A stretch of 64,000 bases of DNA, taken from the NCBI GenBank assembly GCA_019054805.1, contig JAHQIY010000006.1:1674001-1738000 (forward strand). The letters are read 5' to 3'. Shown here one piece after another: positions 24,771-35,711 of the stretch. The notes beneath the pieces were generated by a model. The model was given only the letters and a program-made list of their open reading frames with translations, ran no database searches and was not told the DNA's origin. Origin of the DNA: Brachionus manjavacas. Taxonomy: Eukaryota > Rotifera > Eurotatoria > Ploima > Brachionidae. Made by a program: the position numbers and the translations under genes. The number at the start of each line of letters is the position of its first letter. The first letter of the stretch is position 1.

Positions 24771-25555
24771 TCAAAAATTGAGCTTTTGTTACCCTAACAT
24801 TCGGATAATTTAGCTTAAAGTAACTTCACCACCAACTTCTTCTATTCTATCCTTAATTCCTCTTTCCAATATGTAGAGTCAATTTATCTTAAATCATTAA
24901 TCAAAAACTTCTGTCTAAAAATATGGCTTCGTTGGTCCTTTTTCTGTTTAGCCTATCCAAACCATTACACATAGTGGAAACTTTTAAACACCATTTAGAC
25001 CTTATTTTTTTAGGATTTTAAAGATTTTTAAAATTTCAATTTTAAAAATTATTTCAATTTTAATTATTCACTAGCGGGAACTGGTTTTGAAAAAAAACAT
25101 TCCGCTAAAGTTTTTGATCATTTATTTTTATCTTTGCCTAGAATCATACCAGTCGGTATTATTCAGGCTGGTTTTTATCAATCAGAGCTGCAAAAATACC
25201 ATAGTTAAAATCGAGGAAAGTCACTAGACAAAATTTGAAAATTTAAAAAAAGAAAAAAAGAGTCTTTTCAAGGACAAAAATAAAATTGGACAGCATTTAT
25301 AACTTCATGAACGACTAAAATTTTATGTAACCATTCAAATAACCTCATAGAAAATTAAAAATTTAAAATTTAAAAAATCGAATACAAATGTTGAATTTAA
25401 AATGACTAATTTGCCATTTTAATTTCAAATTCTTTGGAATGACTTAAAAATTAAATTAAGTAAGATCAGACGACTTGACAATTTATAGACTTTTGCGCAA
25501 TAAGTAATTAATAATATTTAAATTGGGCTTTTTGGTCGTTTTATAATTTAAAATA
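24771..25555. other. AT-rich spacer
   Basis: No supported coding, RNA or repeat feature. I see only low-complexity runs. Confidence 0.35.
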
Positions 25556-25559
25556 TTTC

Positions 25560-25800
25560 CATTATTTTTTACGAAGGAGCATTAGGTTGTTACCATTTTA
25601 TCCAATAATTGAAAAAAAAATCTCGTAAACCCTTTTTAGATTAAGCTTTTGACTCGCTTTTGGATAATGCACCAAAGTGCAGAACATCCGTGCAAAAATC
25701 ACTTAAATCTTGAATGCATGAACTAATAGGTTTGGATCGGCAGCAAACACTGAAATTTTTTATTTTATGCGTTATCAAGATTCGGACTTAAAACTACAAA
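25560..25800. repeat. Decayed relative of the 48-kb palindromic element
   Basis: Shares the ordered blocks TGCACCAAAGTG, a GTGCAAAAATC-like block, ATGCATGAAC/ACGCATGG-like sequence, and TTATGCGTTATCAAGATTCG with the element at 48153-48664. It is more diverged and not obviously palindromic any more. A LINE 3'-like GAAGGAGCATTAGG precedes it at 25575. Confidence 0.45.
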
Positions 25801-26074
25801 AAATTAAAAAAAAACAATTTTTCAAATAAAATTTAGTCAAATTTATTTATAAACATTAATGAAAAACAAATTGTAAACAGTAACCATAAAAAATCTTAGA
25901 CTCATTGAATAAAAAAACCTCTCAAAAATACTTTTATTTGAATTTAAACATAAAAAATATACAAATTATAGTAACAAAAAGACAAGCTTAGAAAATTGTT
26001 AAATGAATGACCTCTCGACTGGGAAAAGTTAGCGTTTGTAGCAACGTTACCAAACAACCGTGAATATTATTATC

Positions 26075-26619
26075 TCGACAAACAATTTTCGACATGCAAA
26101 AATTAGACAGGTAAATTTCATAAAGGTAAATTTCGACACGTGTTTGTTTAAGAAAATTTTATTTCGACATTACATTAATTTGACAAATAAAAAATAAGAC
26201 ATGTAATAATTAGGCAAGATTAGCCATAATAAAAAAATAATTCAAAACAAAAATTAATATTCAATTAATAACGATAAATTATATAAATAATCAAGTAATT
26301 GATTAGAAGAAAAATCAGAAATAATTTGATTGATTTTTTCTTCTAGCTTAACATAAACCGTTTTTTTCCAAAAATTAATTAACAATAAAGTTTAGGCTTA
26401 ATTATTTTATTTGAAGAATCAATGAATCCATTAGAATATGTGATAAAATAAAGAAAAAAAAATGTGAATATTTGTCTTAACACAACATGTGAAGTTTTTT
26501 TTTCTGTCTAATATATATTTTCTGAAAATAAAAATTTCATGTCAAAGTTTAAAATATATAAAAATTGTTTTTTCGAAATAAACTTGTCAAAATATTATTT
26601 GTCGAAAATTGTTTGTCGA
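26075..26619. repeat. 545-bp inverted-repeat element
   Basis: The left tip TCGACAAACAATTTTCGACA is repeated, inverted, at 26601-26619. Both arms continue as imperfect matches with recurrent TCGACA/TTGACA blocks for over 100 bp. The inside is AT-rich and non-coding. It looks like a non-autonomous DNA transposon of undetermined superfamily. Confidence 0.55.
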
Positions 26620-26824
26620 AACAAGAAATATCCAAAAAAAAGGATATCCTTTATTCTACAAGAGACGACACGATTAAAAAAACCGAATACAATGAGTCTT
26701 TTCAAAATGATCATTATTTAATAACTAAAAATTACGACAGGACTTTTAATTTTAATCTCTCAATGTAAAATATTTTCATTAAACAGAAGCTTACAAAAGA
26801 AATTGTGAATGAATTAAGGTAACA

Positions 26825-28190
26825 CATAGGGATCTTGTATCCTTCCCGGACAAATGTCGATGGACAATCATATATGTCCGATTGGTGGACAATTTTTTTA
26901 TTTTATTGTCTATGTATTTTTTTCGTTGTCCATGTATTTTTTCAATTGTCCACTAATTGTCCATGTAATTTACAAATCGTTCAATTAAAAAAAGGTAATT
27001 AAGTTAACTTATAATAGCTTTTAAAAATAAATAAAAAAATTGCTTATTATACTTGCAATATTTTTGAAATAAAAGCGCTTAAAAAAATTTATTTTCAATT
27101 ATCAAACAAAAAATGACGCTTTTAAGTAAAGATTTAGAAAGCTAAAAGTTTTTGCAGCCATTGAGCTTGATAATTTCAACATTTGCCGATGGTTTATTAT
27201 TAAATCAATAATATCCAAATCAAAATTATGTTTTTTCTATTCAAAACTAATGAAATTCATCAAAAGAAAGGATTCATTGGATGGCTATGCATGGAGATGT
27301 ACCACTGACAGAAAACGGGCTAGTATTCGGGATGGAACGTTCTTAGAAAGCTTCCGTATTGATCTCAAGACATTTCTAAAAATTGTTCACTATTGGGCAA
27401 TTTAAGTACGTCAAGTTGATCAAGCTGATATACCTCCAGTTAAACGTAAACCCTCATTTCTTACCAACAGCGATTAAGAAATGTCGCGATTTCGTCTTTA
27501 AATATTAAAAATTTGAAGAAAGGTGGTGCTGGAAAAATAATAGAAATAGAAGAGTGACTTTTTATAAAAGTGAAGCACAACAAAGGATAGGATTTAAAAA
27601 GGGCACAGATATGGGTTTTTGGAATGTACGAGCGAGGTACGTAGATTGTATTTTTTTAGTTGTACCGAAACGTGATGCTTTTAATTTATTAAATTTAATT
27701 TATTTTGCCGAATAGTATTATTTACTCCGATTGTTGGAATGCATACAGTCGTATACGCGATTTAGATAAAAACTTTAAATATTTCACGTTTAATCATCAA
27801 CTCTTCTTTGTAAATCCAGAAAATGGAGTTCATACAAATAGTATAGAGTCGGTTTGGAACGCAGCAAAAGTTCACATGAAAGTAATAAGAGGAGTTTCAA
27901 GGGATTATTTGCAATCATATTTATTCGAATTTTCATGGCGCCGTAAAGTGTCGATAAGAGGTAGAAATGATGTTGCTGATGTTATAATTGAAGATATTAG
28001 TAAATTTAATGAATCAAATCAATTTAAAATGCATGAATTGTATGTTGTTGACTAGGTGAAAAAAAAGGAAGAGTTTGATGTTGATATAGAAGATGGAGAA
28101 GTCTCCAATAAGATTGATTTGCCTCTTTATGAACAAGATGACCAAATTGAACAAGTGGAACAAAAGTCGTTTGTCATGTGGTCTCCTTAG
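26825..28190 (+). mobile_element. Merlin DNA transposon relic (IS1016/ISXO2-like DDE transposase)
   Basis: Broken plus-strand frames give RKDSLDGYAWRCTTDRKRAS followed by IRDGTFLESF (about 27260-27345). They continue as GGAGKIIEIEE, WVFGMYERGT and FLVVPKRDA (about 27530-27680). The open frame 27705-28055 follows with IIYSDCWNAY, NPENGVHTNSIESVWNAAK and a C-terminal FEFSWRRK. This is the ordered signature of the Merlin superfamily, related to bacterial IS1016/ISXO2 transposases. The first Asp position reads EIEE and stops interrupt the frame, so it is inactive. After the stop at 28053 the same frame continues with an acidic tail to 28190. A left end with repeated TGTCCATGTATTTTTT blocks lies at 26825-26990. 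The right end abuts the next LINE. Confidence 0.8.
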
Positions 28191-28192
28191 GT

Positions 28193-31100
28193 TTATTGTG
28201 CTTTTTTTGTGATACCATTCATTAGAGATACTTTTTCTAGACCATTAACTTTTATATAAATTTGAATAAAATCACCTCTCAAGCGACGATTTTTAAGGCT
28301 CATGATAATCAAGTCTTTCAACCACTCTTCATACGGTTTTTTTGTGATAGAATCTCCAAGCTTTGTTGCTCTTCTTTGAACTCTTTCTATGATCTTTACA
28401 TCGGTCATTAAATATGGGCGCCACATACTGACTGCATACTCTAAGTGTGGTCAAACAAGTGAAGTATAAAGGAACTCAGTGATTCTCGGCCAATACTCAT
28501 GAAACATTTCTTTATTTGAGCCAATGTTCTATTTCGTAGCTGTGACTGTGCACTGCTTGTTCCACTTAAGATCACTTGTTATAAACCCCCCTAGGTCCTT
28601 TTCCTCAGTAATCTCTTCTAAAACGTGAGTAATTTTTGAATTTGACATTGAATAATCCCCTTTCTCTTTCCTCTTCCCGATCTACATTGCTTTACACTTT
28701 TTTAGGGTTTAAATCAGTTAACCAGAAATCAGACCATTCCATTAGAAGGTTTAGATCAGCCTGAAGTTCTAATGATGTAGCATTTGGCTTTTCCGAAGAC
28801 CCATTAATTTTAGATCATCAGCATACCCGAGACAGAAGCTGTTAAATTCTCCAACAAATCATTGATGAAAATTAAAAAAAGGATTGGACCAAGAACAGAG
28901 CCTTGAAGCACTCCACTGGTTACTGATTCCCAATCAGAAGAAACATCGCCTAAGACAACTCTTTGTTCTCTTCCAATCAAGAAAGACTCAAGCCACCTCA
29001 ACAATTGACCAATGATTCCATATGATTTAAGTTTGGTTATCAGTTTTTTATCGGAAACTTTATCAAAGGCTTTGGAAAAGTCCGTATAAACAATATCTCC
29101 ATTCTTTCAATGGTCGTACTCATAAGTTGCTTTGTCAATGAACTCTATTAGGTTTGTTTAGCACGATTTGTTCTGCATAAAACCATTCTGTTTCTCAGAA
29201 ATTAGGTTGTTTAATTGCAGATATTCATAAGCTCATCTCTTAGTATACTTTCCATTATCTTTCCGACCATCGAGTAAGTGAGACAGTTCTGTAATTACGA
29301 TCCATAGAAAAAATAACGATCCATAACGATCCATAGAAAAAATGTTAATAGAAAAAAGACAAATTTTTCGTCGAAATCTTTCATAGAAAATTATTACATA
29401 GAAAAATTAACAAAGAAAATTATAACGTAGAAAAAAGTCCATAGAAATTTTATAGTAAAAAATTAACATATTTTTTTTTTATTATAATTCTTTTTCAAAA
29501 CATATTTTAACCATATTTAATTTTTTTTGATACTTTTGCATGTAATAGATTTAAATAAATTCAAAAACAATTAAGCCAAAAATTTTTTTTTCAATTTTTC
29601 TCAAAAAATCTAAAAAAATTAATTGAAAATTAACATAGAATACATAAAAAATATATTTCTTAATTGATTAATTGTTTATGTTTTTAAAAAAATTAAAAAA
29701 AAATTTAAAATTAAAATTTCATAATTTCATTCATACTTTGTATTAAATCAAACAGATTTTTTTTTGAAAAATCTTTTTTGCTAAATTGATAAACGATTGG
29801 TCTTTTTTGATTTCTCTTTGATCCAGAGGAAACAAAACCCCTGAATTTTTTTGCTCTAAGCAGATCTCCATTAGATGTTGCTGATTAATTAAATGGCTAA
29901 TTACTTTGTTGGTCTCAGGATGACTGTGAATATCTTTTTATTACATTTATAGTAAAAAATTGTTTAAATATATCTAGACTTATTTCAAAAACCCCATTGA
30001 CATACCAAACTGACTCAGAGTTTAATAATTCTATATTTTCCTTAGTGGAAACAATTAAAATACGTTCCTTATCTTCACATCTACTATCGAATAAGATAAA
30101 ATCTTTCCCTGATTTAGTTAGCTTGTTTTTTTCTTGAATGACAAGCTCTTTTAAAGTTTTGGCCTCAAAAATCAGTTTCTTTCATTCTCTTCCTATCTTT
30201 CTGTTGTTTAAAATTATGCATTGGAGGCAGTGAAGAAGCATCTTTAACTTCAACATAAATTTAGAAAAAAATAGAGATAAAATAGTTTTTGAATTTATTT
30301 AAATCAATTACATGCAAAAGTATCAAAAAAAATTAAATATGGTTGTTTTGAAAAAGAATTACAATAAAAAAAAATATGTTAATTTTTTACTATAAAATTT
30401 CTATGGACTTTTTTCTACGTTATAATTTTCTATGTTAATTTTTCTATGTAATAATTTTCTATGGAAGATTTCGACGAAAAATGTGTCTTTTTTCTATTAA
30501 CCTTTTTTCTATGCATCGATATAGTGCCGTTTATGTCTACCTTTGCTCCACTTTTATGAATTGGAGATACGTTTGCTTTTTTCTATAAATTTTTAAGTCC
30601 GGCAGTTCACCGTCCAAAAACGATTCAATAAATATTAATGAAAGTGGAGTTGAGACTATTTTTGAGCATCTCTTTAATACTAGCGGATGAATTGAATCCG
30701 GACCCGGAAATTTCTAGGTATTTAATTTTTCTAAATTTTTATGGTTTCTTTCTGGTTTAAAGATAACAAACGGATCTATAAATAGAGTAGCTTCGGTTCT
30801 CGTTGGGAAATGGATTTCGTCCGCTGTTGAATCGTAAAAATTAAAAATCGATTTAAAGTAGCTATTATTGCTTTACGGTCAGTAACTAATTCATCGCTCA
30901 TTTTCCTAGCATCAAAGCCGTCTCTAATTTTTTTTTTCCATTTATATAGTTGTATATTAGCTTCGGCTTTGTTTTTGCTTGTTTTGCAAAGCTATATTCA
31001 TACACACGAACTGCTTTATCAATTGCTTTCGAGCATTCGTTTCGAGCTATTTTATATTTTATCCACTAATTTTTATTTTGAAAATTAGCTTGCTTCCATT

Positions 31101-32225
31101 TAAACCAAAGCTTGTTCTTAGTTTTGATTTTGTCCTTAATATAATTATTGTTAACCCACTTGGGTTCGTTCTTCTTTTCACGTCTCTATTAGGTGAATTT
31201 TAAGAGCATATTTAATGAATCTCTTTAACAAAGATATTGAACATATCAATGATACTCTTGTTATGGAACATTTTTAAACAGGCTTGATGCGACAGCTCAG
31301 TGTTATTTTTTTCGAAATTGGCTTTGAAAAATTTAGCTTCCTTGATGAGTATTCTGTTTCCTTAGGACTCGAAACCACTTTATAGTTCCATTCTTAGACC
31401 ACATGTCCTTGTTTAACTTCTCAACTCAATTAATTCCTTTTGTATTGCTATTTGGGACTCAATATAAACGTTTTTTTACTCACTCAAATCTCTTAGTGAT
31501 TTAGCAGCTGCAAGCACACTTATCTTGTCTTTCTCCGAAGACAGCTCTACTAGAATTGGTGCGGAGTACTTGCTATTTTGTTTTACTTAAATCTTCTTGT
31601 TTTAATGATCAAATTTGTAAACTTTAATTTTTCTGAATAATTCATCAACTTTATTATCATCTTCATCGATTCTGTCATTCAAGCTATCCCTCGTTCCGGT
31701 AGACCTTCTTTGTCTTTCGTCCTGATCGATGATTACACTCGCAAGGACGTCAATTTGATGCTTTGAATTAGGGTTTTCTTTTTTATCGGATAAGACGGCA
31801 GCCTTCCAATCGAAGCTTTTATTCGTTTTTTAATTGCCACATTCCAAACTTGAGATTCTAGTTTCTAGTTTTTTGAAATCTGACTACATCTTCATGACTT
31901 TTTATCCATGCAGCCTTTTGTTGTCTCAATATTTGTTGTTATCGATATTAATTCTTTGATTAGCTGGTTCTGCTCTACAAAATCTTTACGGTATTCGTCG
32001 ATTTCGCTCCCAAGATCAACAACAAGATCATTGAGGTCTTGAAGTGTAAAATTTTCATTCTTGTTGAATAGAATTCGTTTTGTCACCTTCTCAGCAGAAT
32101 CCGTATCATCTCTGCTCCGTTTTTCTTCCAATTTATTCGCCTGGTCTTTTAGTTCAATTAGACGTGTCGGGTATGGAATTGGACCTCCTGAATGTCTTGA
32201 GTATCCATGACTACTTTTTCATTCT
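28193..32225 (-). mobile_element. CR1-like LINE split by a MULE insertion
   Basis: On the minus strand from right to left: a 5' ORF1-like start (MSLNVENEKVVMDTQDIQEV at about 32240, then the coiled-coil frame at 31892-32131), a decayed endonuclease region (about 31200-31880), a linker with AKQAKTKPKLIYNYINGKKK-like sequence (about 30900-31000), and an RT start GPDSIHPLV / PIHKSGAKVDING (about 30540-30700). The MULE at 29290-30520 intervenes. RT then resumes with NYRTVSLT, KAFDKVS, and VLQGSVLGPILFLIFINDLL at 28810-29004. Last is the post-RT region VQRRATKLGDSITKKPYEEW at 28193-28426. Multiple stops make it inactive. The 3' UTR is missing where the Merlin relic begins. Confidence 0.8.
29290..30520 (-). 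mobile_element. MULE (Mutator-like) element with long terminal inverted repeats
   Basis: The arms 29290-29585 and about 30280-30515 are inverted copies (tip CATAGAAAAAA; inner blocks TTCGTCGAAATCTT, TTTGATACTTTTGCATGTAA). The inside encodes, on the minus strand, DFILFDSRCEDKERILIVST, then LNSESVWYVNGVFEISLDIF and KQFFTIN. This is the D-x-G-x-F segment at the start of the MULE DDE domain (W-x-D-G-T-F-K...F-x-Q-L-x-T-I-H in active copies), here with Asp changed to Asn. It interrupts the RT of the LINE at 28193-32225, so it inserted later. Degenerate and about 1.2 kb long. Confidence 0.75.
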
Positions 32226-32299
32226 CCACATTTAGGGACATTGTCATTCAAATTCGAATGTAAATTTTTGAAAAAATTCGTTTTTTTTGATAATATATT

Positions 32300-32405
32300 T
32301 TTATCAAGACTTAGGGCCTCTACGAATAGAGCCATTTTTAAACAAATTTTAACTTCCTTGATTCCAGACATGAATATTATGGCGAATAGGAAAGGAAAGG
32401 AAATG
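32300..32405 (+). repeat. Dispersed repeat, copy 2 of an inverted pair
   Basis: Matches the complement of about 24665-24765: AGGGCCTCTACGAATAGAGC, then TTGATTCCAGACATGAATAT and GGCGAATAGGAAAG. It lies just upstream of the ORF1-like start of the 28.2-32.2 kb LINE. Confidence 0.6.
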
Positions 32406-32589
32406 CGAGTAAATATTCGGACATAATGAAAGCAGCAAGAAGTTTTTATTAAAAATAAATTTTTTTATTGCTTTTTTGATATTAAATTTTTTAATTTTAA
32501 GAATTCGTGATTTCCAATTGCAAATTCCATTACTAATAAATTTTTTTCATAAAATTCCAAATATCTTAAATTTTTATAGAAAAATAAAT

Positions 32590-32780
32590 TGCTCAGTATA
32601 ATATTAATTTCCTTACATTATCTATAAGTAAGCGATATTAAGTATCGATTAACTAATAATAATAAAATTCGAAATTTTAAGCGATAATTAATATCGATAC
32701 CTTATCGAGAGATTTATCCAATTGTGTAGTGACTTAATCAATAGCAAAATCAAGGCAAAATCGGTAACTTATTGAAAAAT
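32590..32780 (+). repeat. ATCGAT-rich repeat, left copy
   Basis: Contains CCAATTGTGTAGTGACTTA followed 20 bases later by AAGGCAAAATCGGTAAC. The same ordered blocks occur, inverted, at 38851-39000. Several ATCGAT palindromes lie to the left. It has no coding content. Confidence 0.55.
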
Positions 32781-32929
32781 TATTGCAAAAACTTTTACAT
32801 GGGGGACCATACGTTCAATGTAACAAATTCTTATAAAAGTTCTTTTAATCAAACACGAAAATTAAATAAGACATTCATTTAATAGCTAATATTACTGAAT
32901 TTTACTGAATTTTCACTTTTTTTATGCTT

Positions 32930-33795
32930 TGCATATGACTAAGAATCAATATTGACTTGAAGCCGATCGATCACCATTTTGGTCGATCGTGTTGATCGTC
33001 TTGGAGTCCTACTCTGAGTATCACTTTCTGAAACAGTGCTGCTCATAGGATCTGAAGTTGGCAAAGCATTTGGATTAATCTTCTTAAATAATGATGCGTT
33101 CCTATTGACCATTTTGCCATCGCTTGACCTTTCCGTCACCATTAATCCTTTCACCATTTCGACTCTCCATGGACTAATATCTCGTATTAGCTCTGTTTTG
33201 TCGGATATCTTCCTTCTTGGTTTTTGATATAAAACCCAATCATTGACAGCTAAATCTAGCTCTTTAGCCTTCATTCTTTAATCAGCAAAGTCTTTCATTT
33301 TCGCCTTTGACTTCTGGTCATTCTTATCAGCCGTCTCATCGCTTTCATTTTTGTTAAGGAAAAGCTTTTCACTTACACTAATGAGCCTGCTTGTCGCTAA
33401 ATATTGGAATATCATACTTGCTGGTGGTACTCCTGTGGAAGAATAACCTCCGTTAAATTTCGATTGAATTATTTCACCTCACCGTTTGCGCGGGGCCTAT
33501 ATGGGGTAATCAATCGGTGTTTGACTACAAATATAGCACAAAAATTCTCAAAATCTTGGCTATTGAAAGGTAGACCGTCTTAATCAAAAATGGTATGCCG
33601 AATGTCACCCATATAGTGTGTAATTCTTTGATCACAACCTTAGCTACTATCGATGTTTATTCTTTTCTTAATGCAAATCGCGAATAATCACATATTAAGA
33701 CTAAAAGAATGGTGAGTCATGGTGTCGGCCCGAAAAATCAATTGATAAATTCTAGATAAGTCCGTCCGGCTTCTCAGTTACACTGGATGGTTGAT
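32930..33795 (-). mobile_element. Gypsy-type LTR retrotransposon integrase relic
   Basis: The minus strand from 33790 downward shows LSIDFSG (first acidic residue), LVLICDYSRFALRK, then GLPFNSQDFENF, and RLITPYRPRANGEV (catalytic Glu), in frames broken by stops. The open frame 32939-33274 supplies the C-terminal part with ISPWRVEMVKGLMV and NRNASLFKKI (GPY/F-like module). The order and motifs fit a Ty3/Gypsy integrase. No RT, gag or LTR is adjacent. Confidence 0.8.
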
Positions 33796-33862
33796 AATCT
33801 ACCTTAGCGGTGTTCATCATGCATGCATAGCAATTGCTGAGTTTTGTTTGTACCAATTGATC

Positions 33863-33906
33863 AACGTTTCAAACCGCTTACCAATTGATAAGCGGTTTGA
33901 AACGTT
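33863..33906. repeat. Perfect 18-bp palindrome with 8-base loop
   Basis: AACGTTTCAAACCGCTTA is followed by CCAATTGA and then its exact complement. The right arm is coding sequence of the CR1-like fragment that follows (KRFETLETERDLGV), so the left arm is a short local inversion at the 5' junction of that insertion. Confidence 0.85.
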
Positions 33907-34465
33907 AGAAACTGAAAGAGATCTTGGAGTTATTTTCAATACAAATCATAAATGGAAAAATCAAGTGGTAGAGGCTACAAACAAAACAAATGAATGTTGA
34001 GTCGCATCAGGAAATCATTCGATCGATTTGATTATAAGTTATTAAGATCATTGTATTGAAACAAATTTTATTTAAATTTGTTTCTTGAATTAGACACAAA
34101 CCGTATGAAAGCTGATTGAAAGTTTTGAACATTCAAAATCTTGTGGAAAGAAGAAAAAGAGGTGATCTAATTCAATTACACAAGTTCATGCATGGAATAG
34201 AATTGGTTTAAAAAAGAAACAATTTTAATGTCACAAAAAACCAAGGAAAAGGTCGCTGCTTCAAATATCACAAAGACATTTTGAGGCACCAGCATAGACA
34301 TAACTTTTTTTTCAATAGAACCGCTAGCATATGGAACTCGCTGCCATACAATTAGTTGATGTCCCTAATCTTAACAGCTTTACATCAGCTGTCATAACGT
34401 GCCTTCTAAGCAAACTCGCTGGCTAGCCTGCTACAGTCAAAACTTCTACAACTACTAAAAGAAAT
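33885..34465 (+). mobile_element. CR1-like LINE 3' fragment
   Basis: Begins with RFETLETERDLGVIFNTNHK, a post-RT segment. It continues with ENxVERRKRGDLIQLHKFMH-type sequence broken by stops and ends with the 3' UTR motif CTCGCTGGCTAGCCTGCTAC and a short CTA tail near 34460. It is highly similar to 41235-41815. Confidence 0.8.
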
Positions 34466-34803
34466 TAAATTGATTTTTTCTTGATTGATTTTAGATAATC
34501 CTGAAAAAGGAAAAAACTTGCCAAAACGCAAGTTTATTCTTTTTTTTTACCGATTTTTTTAATTATTTCATCTTGTTTAACCAAATTATCTCATCATCTG
34601 AATTGAAATGATCGAATTGAAACGAACTTCAGACCCCACAGTTTTTATTTTACAAATGAGATAATTAAGTAACTAATTGGTAGTTCTAAATTAATTTGGA
34701 CAAAAATAGTTAAAATTTTATTCTAAAATTTAAGTTTGAAAAAATTTTTTTTGAAATAAATTCTGATTTGTTTGATTGAATGGGTCAGAATTAAAAAATT
34801 TTC
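34466..34803. other. 3' flank of the duplicated EGF exon
   Basis: The right-hand 170 bases are homologous, inverted, to the 3' flank at 22462-22670, with indels. The left part is AT-rich. No other feature. Confidence 0.5.
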
Positions 34804-35681
34804 CTAATTTACGTACACCAGTCTGTACATTTTCTTCTGAATTTTTTTATTCTTATTTTTGTTTTTCTTTTCAAATTTTCCAGCAATGTCCAAAATAATT
34901 AAAAAAGCCACTGTTAGAAAAATTACAACTATAGCAATAATAGTTGTGATTTTGATTGTCTTTTTTATCAGTTTGATTTCGTTTGCTTCTATTTGACAAT
35001 CTTCTCCAGTGTAATACTTGAAGCATTTGCATTTAACTCTGGTATCTTTTTCACTAAAATGGCAATATCCACGAGAAGAGCATGTTTTGTTTGCACATAA
35101 ATCATTTCTCATAAACTGGCATCTGTTGCCAAAATAATTTCCAGAACAATTGCACACAAATGAAGTCGCGTTAATTTCAACACACTTTCCATTGTTTAAA
35201 CATTGCTTTGAAGAACATGGCCTCATGTCATAGCTACAGTCCAGGCCTGTAAAATGCTCATTACAAAAACATTTAATTGCATTATTTGAATCAGATTTGC
35301 ATCTCCCATTGTTAGAGCAATTTTTTAAGCAATTGCCAATGTCACTTTTTTGTTTTAGCAAACTTAAAATGACATCTAAATCGTCTAAATTTAATTCAAA
35401 ACTTTCTTGTTCTTCAATTTCGACATTTTCATTTTCCTTCACAATGATTCTACATCTAGATATCGAATAAAAGTTTGAATCAAATGCTTCTAGATAAAAT
35501 TCTCCAAGTGAAGTAAAATTCTGCGAAAACTCGATGGAGTTGTTACCGCTCACATTGAAAGAAATCAAATTTTTCTTGATATCTTCCACAATAATTGTAA
35601 GATTTTCTTCTGAAATAAAATTCAGCTTCAAGTTTTCGGTCCTTCCCATTGATGTCTCATTGGGACAAATTGTCCAATTCA
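34804..35681 (-). CDS. Duplicated EGF-TM terminal exon (near-identical copy)
   Basis: This 878-nt exon is an intact copy of the last exon of the gene at 20577-22461. It encodes the three EGF-like repeats, transmembrane helix and basic tail. Only three residue changes were noticed over 292 (V to L in the first EGF, E to V in the second, H to Y in the tail), and most base differences are silent. A 3' splice site (TTATTTAG) is kept at its start. Exons 1-3 of the donor gene are not next to it. Instead, the three-exon WSC gene at 35712-38325 ends 30 bases upstream. Exon 2 of that gene ends in the phase this exon needs, so it may be used as an alternative last exon. Otherwise it is an orphan exon. 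Confidence 0.65.
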
Positions 35682-35711
35682 CTAAATAAAGTATTATTTA
35701 TTTCTCCATTA

